From Schistosoma haematobium (taxonomy: Eukaryota > Platyhelminthes > Trematoda > Strigeidida > Schistosomatidae), in assembly GCF_000699445.3 (NCBI RefSeq), contig NC_067198.1, forward strand, positions 37,423,523 to 37,487,522: 64,000 bases of DNA, in the 5' to 3' direction. Position numbers and translations under genes: made by a program. Below are positions 46,994-58,160 of the stretch, one piece after another (positions within the stretch are counted from its first letter, which is position 1; each line of letters opens with the position of its first letter). The notes beneath the pieces were generated by a model. That model ran no database searches and was not told where the DNA came from. It saw nothing but the letters and a program-made list of their open reading frames with translations.

Positions 46994-48780
46994 TCACAAC
47001 TTTTTTATGGTTTTGCCTAGTTGAATGTTCCCATTTCCACAATTGCTAAATAAATAAAGAATTTTCACTATATTGAAACGTTCTGAGCGAACACTTTCGT
47101 TAAAAGTCCCCAACGAGTATTTGAAATATAGCGCAAGGCTCAGTGAAGCGAAGACAAACGTTGATTTTATAAAGGACTGTACAGAAACCAACTTGTATCC
47201 AAAATTATATTGAGAATCTTTACGTCGCTCTAGAGTTCGACCAAATGGAAGGACTCTCAAACGCTATGCGCTTAATTAAAGTAATTGCACACAACCCTGA
47301 GCTCCCCAAGAAAGCTCTGGACTCAAAAGATCCTGAACTTGCTAAAAGAAGAACACAGTGGTATCGATACCGCAACTGATGCTGCGAAAATTCTCGAAGC
47401 TCTTGAAAGCCCTACAGCTTCCCCCCTTCATACCAACTGTCAACTACATCGTCGAACCACTCCGCCGGCACTTGTCGGCTACAGTAATAACCAACAATTT
47501 CAATCGCCTGTTATGCACCACAGATGTGATAATGAGGGTTTGAAGTGTCATTGACTCTGGGTCAAAAATTAGTGCCCCTCCACCAAATTGGAACAACAAC
47601 CTATCGATGGAAGCACCCTTTTGAGGGTTTAAACCGGACGTGATATGGTTTTTAAGTCAAATCGACTATCATCAACTATATTGTGCCACTTCCAAAATAT
47701 TTTTAATGACCACTTGATGTCCATGGATTGCTTGAAGGTCGGATCATCCCTTAATCCAGCATGTGATTTGATCCATTCCTAGCTTTATGGGGACTAGTTG
47801 GTTTGCTTTCGAAAACACAAATGGCTTCGTAATTATTACATCATGTCTAATTTTACTGACCATATAAAGACAGTTTCCCAAGCAACCAATAAAGGGGAAA
47901 TGAAGGCGAAAAAAAGGGGAAACAAATGGGACGAAAGCGTAAATAAGGAGGAAGTGTTTTTTTCGCCTTTGCGTTGGATATTTAGAAGAAATGTCGATTT
48001 TCCCCCTCACGTCGTGTATTTGGGGGAAATTTGTCGACAATTATACGTAACGTACCGTGTTTGAATATGCCGCATCCAGAACTTATGTTCTCACAAACGT
48101 CGACAAAATAAGGCACGGCTTAATAAAAAAACAAAACTATTGTCATAAACACAAGTAACAAAATACGGACACAGGGATTTGGTTGAGACGCATATACAAT
48201 GACTTCGTTTTTCGTTTGGCTAAAGTGTTCTGACATGCTTCGGAGCCATCACAAATAACTTATGTGATGCAGGTGAGTGACGTGCTCTCCGCTCTTCATG
48301 TTCATTATAACTAATTACCTTGATAGCCCAATACTATGACTTCAATTAAATCACTGGGAAAGCTCGTAGACGTAGGGCCACTTTTAACTTGTCAGGCGTC
48401 CTTGGTTGTCATAGATCAACTTATAACGGAAGGTGGAATAAAATACGAACAGCTATCACGAAAAAACATAAATTGCTTTCATTTAGTGGGTTTGCTCATG
48501 AAAGCTCAATAAAAAGCAATTGACTTTAACAGTGGCGTATATTTAATTAATAGAAGTCCAGAGAGAAGTCAATCGTAATGACAGTCCTCCAACTGTTACA
48601 TTATCTACTAGTAACACCAATCAAAGGCTTCTAGATAATAGTGGTATGTATATGAAGTGAATACGTTTATATATTTCTTATAGGATGTAATGACGTAAAT
48701 TTGTGCTCTCAGAAGTTCGTCAATCGTAAAGAGCAGATTCACGATGTATTGATGTATTTACTTAAAACAACCTCTCTGTG
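46994..48780. other. Unassigned DNA between retroelement fragments
   Basis: Some stretches look coding. The plus strand 47,290-47,420 reads LLKEEHSGIDTATDAAKILEALES; 47,796-48,063 is a Lys-rich frame. I recognise no family. Given the neighbours these are probably old LTR-element pieces, perhaps gag-like, but the sequence does not prove it. Confidence 0.3.
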
Positions 48781-48784
48781 AACT

Positions 48785-49225
48785 AGAGATGCTGATCGGG
48801 TTCTGAATGGCTTCCGAGTTCTTGTTCCGGACTTACCCAGAAGCATCAGAAGTGTCCTGAGGACAGGCACATGTGTCCAACTAAAGTTCATCAGCGGAGG
48901 GGTTTACTACCACATAGGATTGAAAACCAATCTGCTAAGGTACGTTGAACTTTGGTTGTGCACTTTTGATTTTGATACCTTAAATTTTTATGTTAATGTC
49001 GATGGACTTCCTATGTCCGCGAGCTCTAGTCAACAGTTATGGCCTATGCTAGAACGGATCGTTGCCCCAAGGTTTAGTGGCTTGTTCATGATAGGGATCT
49101 ACGGAGGGAATAGTGAACCGGCAGAATTCAACGACTTTTCTGCAGATACAATTTCTGAAATAAAAGAAATGACTGACGTGGGTCTGTTTAGTGCTAAGTT
49201 CAATAAACATATATCTATTAAGTAA
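48785..49225 (+). pseudogene. Transposase-domain-like protein fragment, N-terminal part
   Basis: An open stretch on the plus strand reads RVLNGFRVLVPDLPRSIRSVLRT, SGGVYYHIGLKTNLLRYVE, LNFYVNVDGLPMSASSSQQLWPMLERIV, FMIGIYGGNSEPAEFNDFSADTISEIKEM. The block VDGLP...SSSQQLWP...IGIYGG...P is typical of proteins annotated in many invertebrates as transposase domain-containing, which derive from cut-and-paste DNA transposons. I cannot place the superfamily with certainty. The frame stops at 49,225, and the middle of the protein (the usual continuation with a Cys-rich segment) is missing. Confidence 0.5.
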
Positions 49226-49620
49226 TACTGAGAAAATGTCGTTCTGCTATAGGCTTCCGGTTAGTTGTTTAACAAATACTAACCCAATAGGCGCTAAGGA
49301 TGTCTCCAATAAACAAGTAATTATGTTTAAGGATAGTAAAATAACTTGATTTAAGCCTGACAATGTAGTAGTAGTTAACGGACAGCCCGGTTCAGTCACT
49401 GATATAGGGGAGAATGGACTACTAAAATTTAGGTCTTTCACTGACCCACGCAATTACTTCGAAGATCCTTTCCCATTTAGTGACATAAGAATATTTATGT
49501 GCTCCGTATTTAGCCATGAACACAAATGGGTATCGGTTAGGGACATTGATTGTAAATGTATAGCCATCAGTTGTATCAATTATCTAGTTACAGTTCCATT
49601 GTTGCGTACTTTAATGTGAA
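49226..49620 (+). pseudogene. Transposase-domain-like protein fragment, C-terminal part
   Basis: In the next frame the plus strand reads MSFCYRLPVSCLTNTNPIG, an in-frame TGA at 49,348-49,350, then FKPDNVVVVNGQPGSVTDIG, FRSFTDPRNYFEDPFPFSDIRIF and SHEHKWVSVRDIDCKCIAI to TGA at about 49,620. The sequence is clearly coding-derived and has the look of the C-terminal domain of the same transposase-like proteins. The direct junction with the preceding fragment implies an internal deletion plus a frameshift. Confidence 0.45.
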
Positions 49621-49686
49621 TGTATTTTGTTTCATTTGTGCTTAATCCCTGATGATAAACCATTTCATTACGTATTCTGTTATTTT

Positions 49687-49978
49687 TAGTCCGCTAACAA
49701 ACACTACGTCATTGTTCACGTTCCTAGCAATAAAAAACTCTTTATAGTAGCCAAACAGTGGATTGCTGAGAGAGAACTTTGCCTTTTTCCAAAGGAACTG
49801 GTCGACATCCACCTGCAGAACTGCGACCTACCAAACGACAATTGGTCTACAATTGCAAAGTTCCGAATGCTTGTCGAGGACCGTTTAGAAGTACGAGTCA
49901 GCAGTGTGCTTAGCATGAATCAGGCATATCCCGAAATCGGAAAATGTTCGAACATTTTCCGCTTTACAGATCTGTAAA
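49687..49978 (+). CDS. Coding-like exon of unknown function near the transposase-like fragments
   Basis: After TGTTATTTTTAG (ending 49,689) an open frame reads NKHYVIVHVPSNKKLFIVAKQWI, LCLFPKELVDIHLQNCDLPNDNW, STIAKFRMLVEDRLEV, and ends FRFTDL and a stop at about 49,976. Charged/hydrophobic periodicity and the absence of stops suggest a real exon. The family is unknown to me. It may be a second gene of the transposon, or a short DNA-binding module that accompanies it; both are guesses from position. Confidence 0.4.
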
Positions 49979-50672
49979 CAGATAGTTCAGTGTTTTTGCC
50001 CACTAACCTTCATTTCTCAGAGTAGCTAATCACATCAAGATGTTATAGTAAATCTGTGTTATTGACAGACTTTCGTATGTCACGCACAACAAAACCCGGT
50101 GGATTGTCTTGTGCAAATTCATCTTCAGGTAAACGCACCTTTCACCCTACGTGGCGACCAGTTTTCCGTTGGCCACCTGTAGTTAAACATGGGTTTTCGT
50201 TTACCACAGTTTAGGTTTAAGGAAAGGACGTTAACTCGTCCCATAGTATCGCCGAGAGAGTAAATCTTCGTTACTAGAAAACAAAATACTACCTATAAAA
50301 GATATATGTTGACTGTGTAATGAACCAATTTCGTTTAAACAATGACTTTATCATGGTGTGATGATGTGGGAAGCGAATGATAGTACTCTGAAACGACTTA
50401 GCAACAGGAAAATATAAAATATGTAGTGGTAGCACAACAAGACTATAATATTCAAAGACAAAATATCAATAGTTGTTATGTAATGGATGTCACTTGAAGG
50501 TTCTACTCTGAAAAACCAGAACCACTAGTGTTCAATGAATCAACAAGTATTTTTGTGATTGCTTGGCAAGAACGATGTGAAGAGAAATAAAATCCAAGTA
50601 GGGTTTCTAAAAGATAATTCAAGCCAATAATCTCACAAAGAGAAGGGAGGCCAGAAATGGTAAATTACACCT

Positions 50673-50790
50673 GTAGGACTGACGGAATATCACTGGGCCT
50701 CAGTCATGTCATCCAACAGATAGGTCACTGTTCGCCGAATAGCTTGTCGAGCCTCGCCAAGGTCAAGGGCGACAAAAGCTTACCAAGCAG
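50673..50790 (+). repeat. Fragment similar to the start of the LTR at 56,008
   Basis: TGTAGGACTG, GGAATATCACTG and GCCAAGGTCAAGG follow the first 100 bp of the long LTR in order, after a purine-rich stretch (AAAGAGAAGGGAGGCC, about 50,637). It is immediately followed by a minus-strand integrase fragment, so two element pieces abut. Confidence 0.45.
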
Positions 50791-50829
50791 TTGCATTCCA
50801 TGAACAGGCACGTGGGACTGGTTCTGCTT

Positions 50830-51115
50830 TGTATCCCCATCACTCGTCTTATCTAATATTTGATGTCGTCGTAATGAATAGGGACATACCAAAACGTGTG
50901 TACTATTTCGTAAGTCAGGTTGAACGAAAACATCAATGGAAACAAGTTTGACTGAACGCATGGCATTTGTGAGCCTGCTCGTGTAGGAGGCTAGATACAT
51001 ATTCATCAAAGAAGAAAGGTCCACGAATTCGCCCGGAAGTCGGAGCGTCGTTCCGTAAACGAGTTGTGTCTTTAGGGCCAGTAGAATGTCACTCCACCAA
51101 AGCCGAAACATCCAG
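50830..51115 (-). pseudogene. Ty3/gypsy integrase fragment
   Basis: The minus-strand frame 51,111-50,725 reads WSDILLALKTQLVYGTTLRLPGEFVD, then YTSRLTNAMRSVKLVS and FVQPDLRNSTHVLVC. The same NAMRSVKPVS and FVRPDLRYSTHVFV blocks occur at 46,750-46,660, so the two fragments come from one family. This copy keeps the VYGTTLRLPGEF motif that the other has lost. The catalytic core is absent. Confidence 0.8.
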
Positions 51116-51959
51116 CAGTTGGGCCGGACTGCCTTATTACACGACAGTCATTTTGAATCCGTTTCCGGTTTATTTACATGCAATATGGGTTTGGGAAATA
51201 TCCAAACGACCTCTGAAATTTTCCACGAACACCAATGATAATCAAACGAACGTTCAGTGCAACTGTCAGTATACGTAAGAACAATGTTATTCCGATTCGA
51301 AGTTATGACACACCCTAACTATTGTCGTTTTTCAACTTTGACATCATACTTTATTGTATGAAATGTTGTTTCCTCCTGTCAGTTATCTAACAGATGATTT
51401 CGGTACATCAATCTGCTGTTCAACTACTCGACGACTTAAAACCTGTCCACTTCAAGTGGTGGTCTGACTACATTATTATCCGCGCGAATCACCAGTTTAT
51501 GCAGTCGAACAAATCTCCTGCAAACTTAAAACGCCATTGTCGCCCCTATCCTAAAGCTGACAGCGTTTTTCACTGGTATCATTGACATGAATTCAGAGTG
51601 ACACTCTTGGTTTCTTATGTCCTTTTCGATATTTTTCTGTTCACCAGTCGAACAAACAAGCAGCACTCACAGTCTATCATCTTTTAGAGACTTCGTCGTG
51701 CCGCTTTCGCTGTCGATCTGTAGTCTTCGAACTTACTGACTGCAACATAGTCAGCGACTTTTCAAATTCTGACTACAAGTTGATCAGTAACTTCGCACAA
51801 CGAAATCATGACTTCTATCCACGGTTATAAATCTGCACTTACAGTTAATCTGTTAAATATAAATACAACTGGAATTCGACACTAATAAATTGAAGCTGTC
51901 AACGACACTTTAAACTTTAAATCAAAGGCAGTATAAACATCGGCATTGAATGATAATAC

Positions 51960-52545
51960 ACTTATCGTACTATCACTATAGGATCATTCTCCGTAATTTC
52001 TATCAAAATGAATCTAAAATTATTCTTTATAAAGTTTGTGTAAGACCTATCGTTGAATACTGCTCGTTCTTATTTTCCAATCTACGCCTATCTGACGTAC
52101 TAAAAGTGGAAGGAATATAACGAGACTTCACCCGCAAAATACTTAAGACAGACTCAGTTACTGACTACAGTTCCCGATGCCAAATTTTAGGAATAGCACC
52201 CCTTCGGGAGAGAAGGCTTAGGTCTAATTTGATTCTCTACTTCAAACTACTCAAAAACCTCACTTATTCAACATGTAAGATAATTCTTGCCCGAGATTCA
52301 CATAAATACAAACTTTGAAACAATGTATCTACCGTCAAAGTTGAGAAATACAGATCAAAAACTCGGGAAAACTTCTTCCTCACCAAGAATGCAATAATAT
52401 GGAATAGTCTTCCCTCTGAAATACTCATGGCAGATGAATTACATACGTTCGTAAAACTACTTGAACAAGCCCTCACCTGCACTAATCTTGCACGTACGAA
52501 CACATCTGCGCCCCACTCAGACATTATAGGCTCTCTCCATGTCTA
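51960..52545 (+). pseudogene. CR1/jockey-type non-LTR C-terminal fragment
   Basis: The plus strand reads ILYKVCVRPIVEYCSFLFSNLRLSDVLKVEGI, stop, RDFTRKILKTDSVTDYSSRCQILGIAPLRERRLRSNLILYFKLLKNL, and later VEKYRSKTRENFFLTKNAIIWNSLPSEILMADELHTFVKLLEQAL. These are the conserved post-RT blocks (RPIVEYCS, LRERRLRSNL, WNSLP) of CR1/jockey-like elements. Two stops break it. It is not the same family as 59,935. Confidence 0.7.
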
Positions 52546-52845
52546 GATCAAAGTGGACTTCAAGTTCAGTTCTCCTTATTTTTCCTACTTTGAAGTTGTA
52601 TTAGTTACTTTTTCCACCCTATATCTTCGCTTGAAGTAGACAGGTAACTCACTGGACCTATCGATACCGTTAAACTAAACTCGGTCGCTAAGGGACACTC
52701 ACTGTCACCATAAAAAGTCAAGAGAACCGCACAATCGACTGCCTACTACCAGTGGTTTTGCATCTATGGAGCTTGTTACCGATCAACTGGTTAGGACAAC
52801 ACAAAATAACATCCACATCAAGTTAATGTGAATTTCTTCCTGTTT

Positions 52846-54276
52846 ATCCTGTATTAATATAGTGGCTTACCCCTTCGACCAGTATTAGATATGAATAACT
52901 CAACGTATCATAATTTAGCAAAATGGTTGGTGCAAATTCTTCAACCATTACACAAAGAAATTGTCAGACATAGTGTCAAAGATTCCTTTGAATTTGTTGA
53001 GAACATAGAAAATCTATCAGTCAAGAATAAATTCATGATATCACTTGATGTATCATCATTATTCACTAATATTCCACTACTCGAAATGGCTGATTTTATT
53101 TGCAATGAACTAACGGCGAGACGCATAGAAACCCCGATTCCTGCATCCGCGATAAAACAGTTAATTCTTAGATGCACTATGAATGTCCAATTCAGATTTG
53201 ACAACGAATACTATAGACAACTAGATGGAGTCGCAATGGGATCACCATTGGGCCCTCTATTGGCTAATATTTTCCTTGCAAAACTGGAAAATGGACCACT
53301 TAAAAGTGCAATTACCCATTTACCTACTTATTATCGCTATATAGATGATGCTCCCATAGTATTAGAAAAAGAAAATGATAAGCACAATTTACTTAATATA
53401 TTTAATAACGTTCATCCATCAATTAACTTTACATCAGAAGATGAACAAAATAATAGCATATCTTTTCTAGACGTCCAAATAACTAGAACAGACGGAACTA
53501 TAAAAAGAAGGGTACACAGAAAGTCAGCAGCAGGTCAATACACTCATTTCCACAGTGCAGTTCCAATCGGATACAATAGGAACTTGATAAAGATCTTGAC
53601 CCATTGTGCTGGAATTACTTGCTCTGAAGACACCATTGAAGAAGAATTGAACAATCTTCGGAACCTACTCAGTCTGAATGGGTACCCCATGAAATTCATC
53701 GACAAACATATGACGGAAAAGAAAACAAGGACAAAGATACCCATCGTCCCCAAGAAGTTATTATTCATAAAACTACAATTCATAAATGACACCACTGAAG
53801 ACGTCATGACTCGAAAACTACGAAGAGCTGTACAAAAAACATTTAATGCTGCCAAATTAAATGTCATCTTCTATAACCACCCGAAAATAAGAACGTCCAT
53901 CAAAGACAGACTGCCTGAATTCGCCAAATCTATGTGTATCTATCGTTTCAACTGCTCCTGTGTGGCCAGTTACATAGGGCGTACAATTCGGCAGGTCCGT
54001 CACCGCATTACAGAACATCATCCGACATGGCTAAGCAAAGGACAGGTGAAAGTGATTAAAAGTTCTATTCTCTCACACTTGGTTGACACAGGTCATCAAG
54101 TCGAATTGAATAAAGCTTTTAAGGCCATCTACAATATTCCATCAAGTCTACCATATGGTTTACGAGTGCGCCTTTTGCACATTGCGAAAGTCATCGCAAT
54201 CTATGTTCAAAAACCTGACCTTCGCATCCAAAAGAAATTCGTACAACCACTTTCTCTGCCCCCTCCTTCAGCATAA
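52846..54276 (+). CDS. Penelope-like element: reverse transcriptase plus GIY-YIG endonuclease, N-terminally truncated
   Basis: The frame is open from 52,859 (YSGLPLRPVLDM) and the first ATG at 52,891 gives 461 residues to TAA at 54,274-54,276. RT motifs are in order: ISLDVSSLFTNIP (about residues 50-62, first catalytic Asp 53), LDGVAMGSPLGPLLANIFLAKLE (111-133), YRYIDDAPIV (148-157, catalytic pair Asp152-Asp153), SISFLDVQI. A C-terminal endonuclease follows: MCIYRFNCSC, SYIGRTIRQVRHRITEH (about 349-380), with the Tyr pair, Arg and the Cys/His residues of Penelope GIY-YIG domains. No internal stop interrupts the frame. Full Penelope proteins are much longer, so the N-terminal third or more is missing. 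RT binds and extends RNA-primed target DNA; the endonuclease nicks it. TTTATCCTGTATTA occurs just before the frame (52,844-52,857) and again 3' of it (54,656-54,669), suggesting terminal repeats. Confidence 0.9.
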
Positions 54277-54596
54277 AACTTCCGTCATAAGAACTATTTT
54301 TCATACTTCTTCCACTTCGTTTTCATAAATTTTTGTAATTTTGTTTCTATTGCTTTTGAACTTTATAAATTCTCAACATTTATCTCTTAATTTTTACGTA
54401 ACTACTATCCTATTGACCATCCGTCAAAATTCTGTTCCTTCTCTGTTTCTTATATTACGCAACGTAGCAACTTCTTTATTTAATAATTACTTTGAATATT
54501 AATAATCCTCTTTCTTCCAATTAATCAATGTTAATTTAAATGTCATTATGTAATTATTACGTAACGTATCCACTCGATGAGTATTATATTATTATT

Positions 54597-54680
54597 GTAG
54601 AGCCATGATGAAAAGCTAATTGAAAAGAATTTTCTTCGCTCAATTCGTTCCTTCTTTATCCTGTATTAGCTTTTCACTCT
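54597..54680 (+). repeat. Penelope-like terminal segment with hairpin and hammerhead-like block
   Basis: This segment, about 320 bp after the ORF, is shared with 3,870-3,917 (minus). It has TGAAAAGCTAAT (54,609-54,620) and its perfect 12-nt reverse complement (54,665-54,676), and a GAGC...CATGATGA...GAAA...TTCGCTC arrangement like a hammerhead. See findings for limits. Confidence 0.5.
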
Positions 54681-55994
54681 TCTGTACACTATGCTGACTA
54701 GCAATTGATATTATTTCTCCACTTCTTACCCTATCTACAACTCATAAGCTTGTAAAATGGTACTTATAGAAATAGTGTTTTCCAACAGGTTGTGAAACAC
54801 AGAGGGTTGTGTGAAGTATGACATATATCCAAAAATAAGCTTCAATGAGCCTAACATCACAAAATGAGGGAGGGTGGAGTTACTGACCAGCAAGCATTGA
54901 TGGTGAGGGCGATGACTTCAATCCATCCGCGTTTGTGGGGGCAGAACATTTTGTATGTATCAGGCTCTTTATGATTGAGAATAAGTCAATCAATCTGTGA
55001 TATAGATTGACTTCCTACGCTCACCACTCAGACTCACGTTTTCAATTTTATTCTGGATTAGCTATTCTACTAAGACAACCTATAAATGCTAACCCGGACT
55101 TTTACACTAGGATTGTGTGGCTGGCACCGGACGGACAAAAAAGAAAAGAAAGAAAAAATTAGGCAACAGAAGATATGGTCATTAGTATTCTTAACACTTC
55201 ACCCTCTATATGCACACTCCCTGCTAATAAACCGGTTTCCTTGTACCAACCTTGACTTCCCTCCCTTCATGTGAGCTTACTCCAACTTGTTAAAAGACAC
55301 AACTCATTGTTCTTTATTACTACATTCTCTAATATGGAGCTTCTGACTTCAGTTCACTCTAACAAGCGATAATATGAATTTAATCTAATGTTAAGCAACG
55401 TTTGGCGTTCATATCCATGTGCCTTGCTGCTTTTCCGTTTCTTTTTCTCTTCTTCAGAATCTTGCTCTGAGGGCACAGCTATGAAACTTCTGACGTCTGG
55501 AACAAACTTGGCGTACGTGTCTCTTCAAGGTCATGGTTTACAGCAAGAGCTCTACGAGTCTACTTTATAACAACTATAAACTTAATAAGTTGGGAATCAT
55601 GTTGTGCACCAACAAATGTTGTAAATTATAGATCATGCCTGTAAAAATGGCGTGTACGTGCACATGCAGAAATATATATATTATTATCATCACCATTATT
55701 CTTGTGGCAAACTTAACGTTTCTCATCTGAGGAACTCAATCACTTGTTAGGGGTATCCATTTCAGCGCGACTTGATTGAACTATCTATTATTTCTACGGT
55801 TAATCGCTTTACATTCAACCAACGTCCTATTAACGTACTATTACTCGCTGCTTCTCAATCAGTTTCTGCCGCCTTCTTTCCATTTGTTTTACAGCTTGGC
55901 AATACCCGGTGGATTCGTATTAATAGTCTGGCAGTTTCCGGCGCGCGACTACTCCTAACATTTTTGGCTCCGATTCAAACAGCCGTCAAATCTG

Positions 55995-56991
55995 GTGAGG
56001 GAGTATTGTAGGGCCAGTGAAATATCACTGATCCCTATTCAAACCGTCCGGCAGTTGTGTCACCCAATATCGAACAGATCGTCTATCCCTGTCAAGGTCA
56101 AAGACAATTAATTCACATCAGTTAACCATATACCATGCGGTGGTGGTCTCGCTATTTTCTCTGCACCCACTCATTTTCATAATAAAGTTCTATGTGTTAT
56201 ACGGTCTTCAAAGCAGCCATAGTACCTTGATACGTCTAAGGGGTAGTCCAGGTTAGATGCTGACCGTGAGGTGTGACTTCGAAGTTAGCTGGTTCGTCAA
56301 ACCATTCCCGTCTAATGCAACGGAAAGAGAACAATGAAAATCCCTCGACAGCTTTTTTGTTGGACAGTATTGCTATTTAATTGTTATGTCATGTATTTTA
56401 ACCGTTGTTCAGACCTCGTTGAACCACACCTTTTGTTCTTCAGTCTTTCTCGTCTGGGCTTTTGTTATGTGACTTTGATTAAAGACTTATCTTTCGTTAC
56501 CTAATTTTCCATTGCATGTTGCCGGACTATTGGCAGTAAGGTTGTGTTTGACTGGGCTCAAGGTCACGGCATGGTTCAGTGTGTGGCTGTTAACCTTTTG
56601 ACTGTCTGCTTGGGAGGATTGCTGGAATCCCTGAAGATAGATATTTGATCTCATCTTGTTGGGAATATTTGTATTGATTCTCAGGTGTCGAACCCTTTGG
56701 TGTCTACTGTTTTTTATTGTTTAGCGCTCTACTTTGCGTTAGAGAAACTTCTGACTGTATAACACAGGCTGTACCGTTTGAGGTATTTCGTATTTTCGAT
56801 ATAATTTGTTTTATTTCCTAAATTAGAACCGTTTAAATTGAGCACAGAGTTTGTGTTTTGATATGATTTAATACGAGTTACTCAAAAACGCTTCGTACGC
56901 TATACAGAAGAACGTAGTCTGGTCTAGTCAAATAAATTTTGGTTCGTCAGTCCCGCGTTCAAACCGAATACAAGCAGTTTGGTCGCTACAG
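55995..56991 (+). repeat. Long terminal repeat, about 980 bp, with preceding polypurine tract
   Basis: It starts TGTAGGGCC (56,008) and ends GGTCGCTACA (56,991); TGTAG and CTACA are inverted ends as in most LTRs. A polypurine GGTGAGGGAGTA precedes it, and an AATAAA at about 56,931 lies close to the 3' end, both supporting the plus orientation and a 3' LTR. The upstream 55,770-56,007 may be the end of the internal region. No clear target duplication. It lies opposite in orientation to the gypsy fragments at 57.4-59.2 kb, so it is likely a different insertion. Confidence 0.55.
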
Positions 56992-57439
56992 TCTAACTCG
57001 AGTAGACCTTCAATCATTCGACATATATAATCTACGTTGGTGATCTACATATCGCAGTGTATTCAATGTCAGCTCTCACTGCTTTATGAATTTATTTATT
57101 TCATTTATATTATTATCAGCTTTATTTAATACTATATTTTTGGTACAATATAGAATTCTCAGCGCAAAGCATTTCACAAGTTTCCGTTTCTTGACGAACA
57201 ATATTGAGTGGTCGCCAATTAGATGTCAGCAATTCTGGAATGGACATATGAAAAATGTACATTCTTTTCGACATACATTGCCAGCAACCACAATGACGCT
57301 GGTTGTGCTCTTTCCTAACTTGTACAGCGAAATATCGTGAACGTTTTAAAAACGCACCTGGATAGGTTGTGCAATTAATTAACATAAGGATCTGTTGAAA
57401 CAAACAAAAGACATATAACATGTCGAAACATCTGGATGG

Positions 57440-57720
57440 TGAGAACAGGTAGTCCAGATATTCAAGAAGGCCGGGCAACAGTAGTGGAAGCGCGCCAGCG
57501 CACCGTGAAACGTTTGCAGTTGGCAGTAGAGTTTCCTACTGTTGGTGAAATCGTCCTACCAACCCGTTAGCTTGTGGCTGGTAGGCTGTGGTTCGGAGTT
57601 GTGTGGGTCCTAGCAATGTGACAAGACAACCGAAAAGTCCAGAGTCAAACTGACATTCACAGTGTGTAGTGATAGTTGAATAGTAGTAGTGTACTTGTCC
57701 GGAGAAGAGCTTAGACAAAA
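57440..57720 (-). pseudogene. Ty3/gypsy integrase core fragment
   Basis: The minus strand reads TTHCECQFDSGLFGCLVTLLG, LRTTAYQPQANGLVGRFHQQ (57,718-57,536), corresponding to the integrase core with its second Asp and the PQANG...RFH helix, where the catalytic Glu is replaced by Gly (GLVGRF instead of GLVERF). After a stop it continues ALPLLLPGLLEYLDYL. Inactive. Confidence 0.8.
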
Positions 57721-58160
57721 GTTAAGAGGTTTATGGTCGGCAAACAGAGTAAATTATCGGCCTTACAGATTGTGTTGAGGGCGCCGTACAGCACAAAACA
57801 TGACAAGGAGTTATCTACCGAAAGTTCTATACTCCAATTCACTGTCTTGCAACAGTCTAGTTGTTGTAAGTCTCTGCCGATTGCCGAGTCGGGTGTGTCA
57901 ACAGTGATGCTAATGGGTGCCATGATGCCCTGATGTCCGAGGACAGTTACTGTTGTGATAACTTCCTTAACTGTGGGGAATGCGTTTTTCTCACTGTCCT
58001 CCAAACTAATGCTTCCATGAAATTTGTTCTTTAAAGGTCTCATGAGAGACGTGTGATTCGACATGAACCGTCGATGGATGCTTACCAGGCCGTTGAACGT
58101 ACGCAATTGCTTGAATGTGGTCGGTTTTGGGTAATTCTGAATGGCTACCACTTTCTTTTC
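57711..58160 (-). pseudogene. Ty3/gypsy RT/RNase H fragment
   Basis: The minus-strand frame from 58,151 reads VAIQNYPKPTTFKQLRTFNGLVSIHRRFMSNHTSLMRPL, the linker between gypsy RT and RNase H. It then has ISITVDTPDSAIGRDLQQ, the first RNase H strand with Asp, and FVLYGALNTICKADNL in diverged form. The RT catalytic core upstream is not recognisable. It adjoins the integrase fragment but with deletions between. Confidence 0.75.

Noticed and set aside
47930..47950. GGGACGAAAGCG as another hammerhead 3' half
   Set aside because: No CTGANGA core with a matching helix II lies upstream and stem I cannot be formed.
55086..55274. Lys-rich 62-codon plus-strand frame
   Set aside because: Low-complexity AAAAGAAA sequence drives it; no family features, and it lies among retroelement debris.
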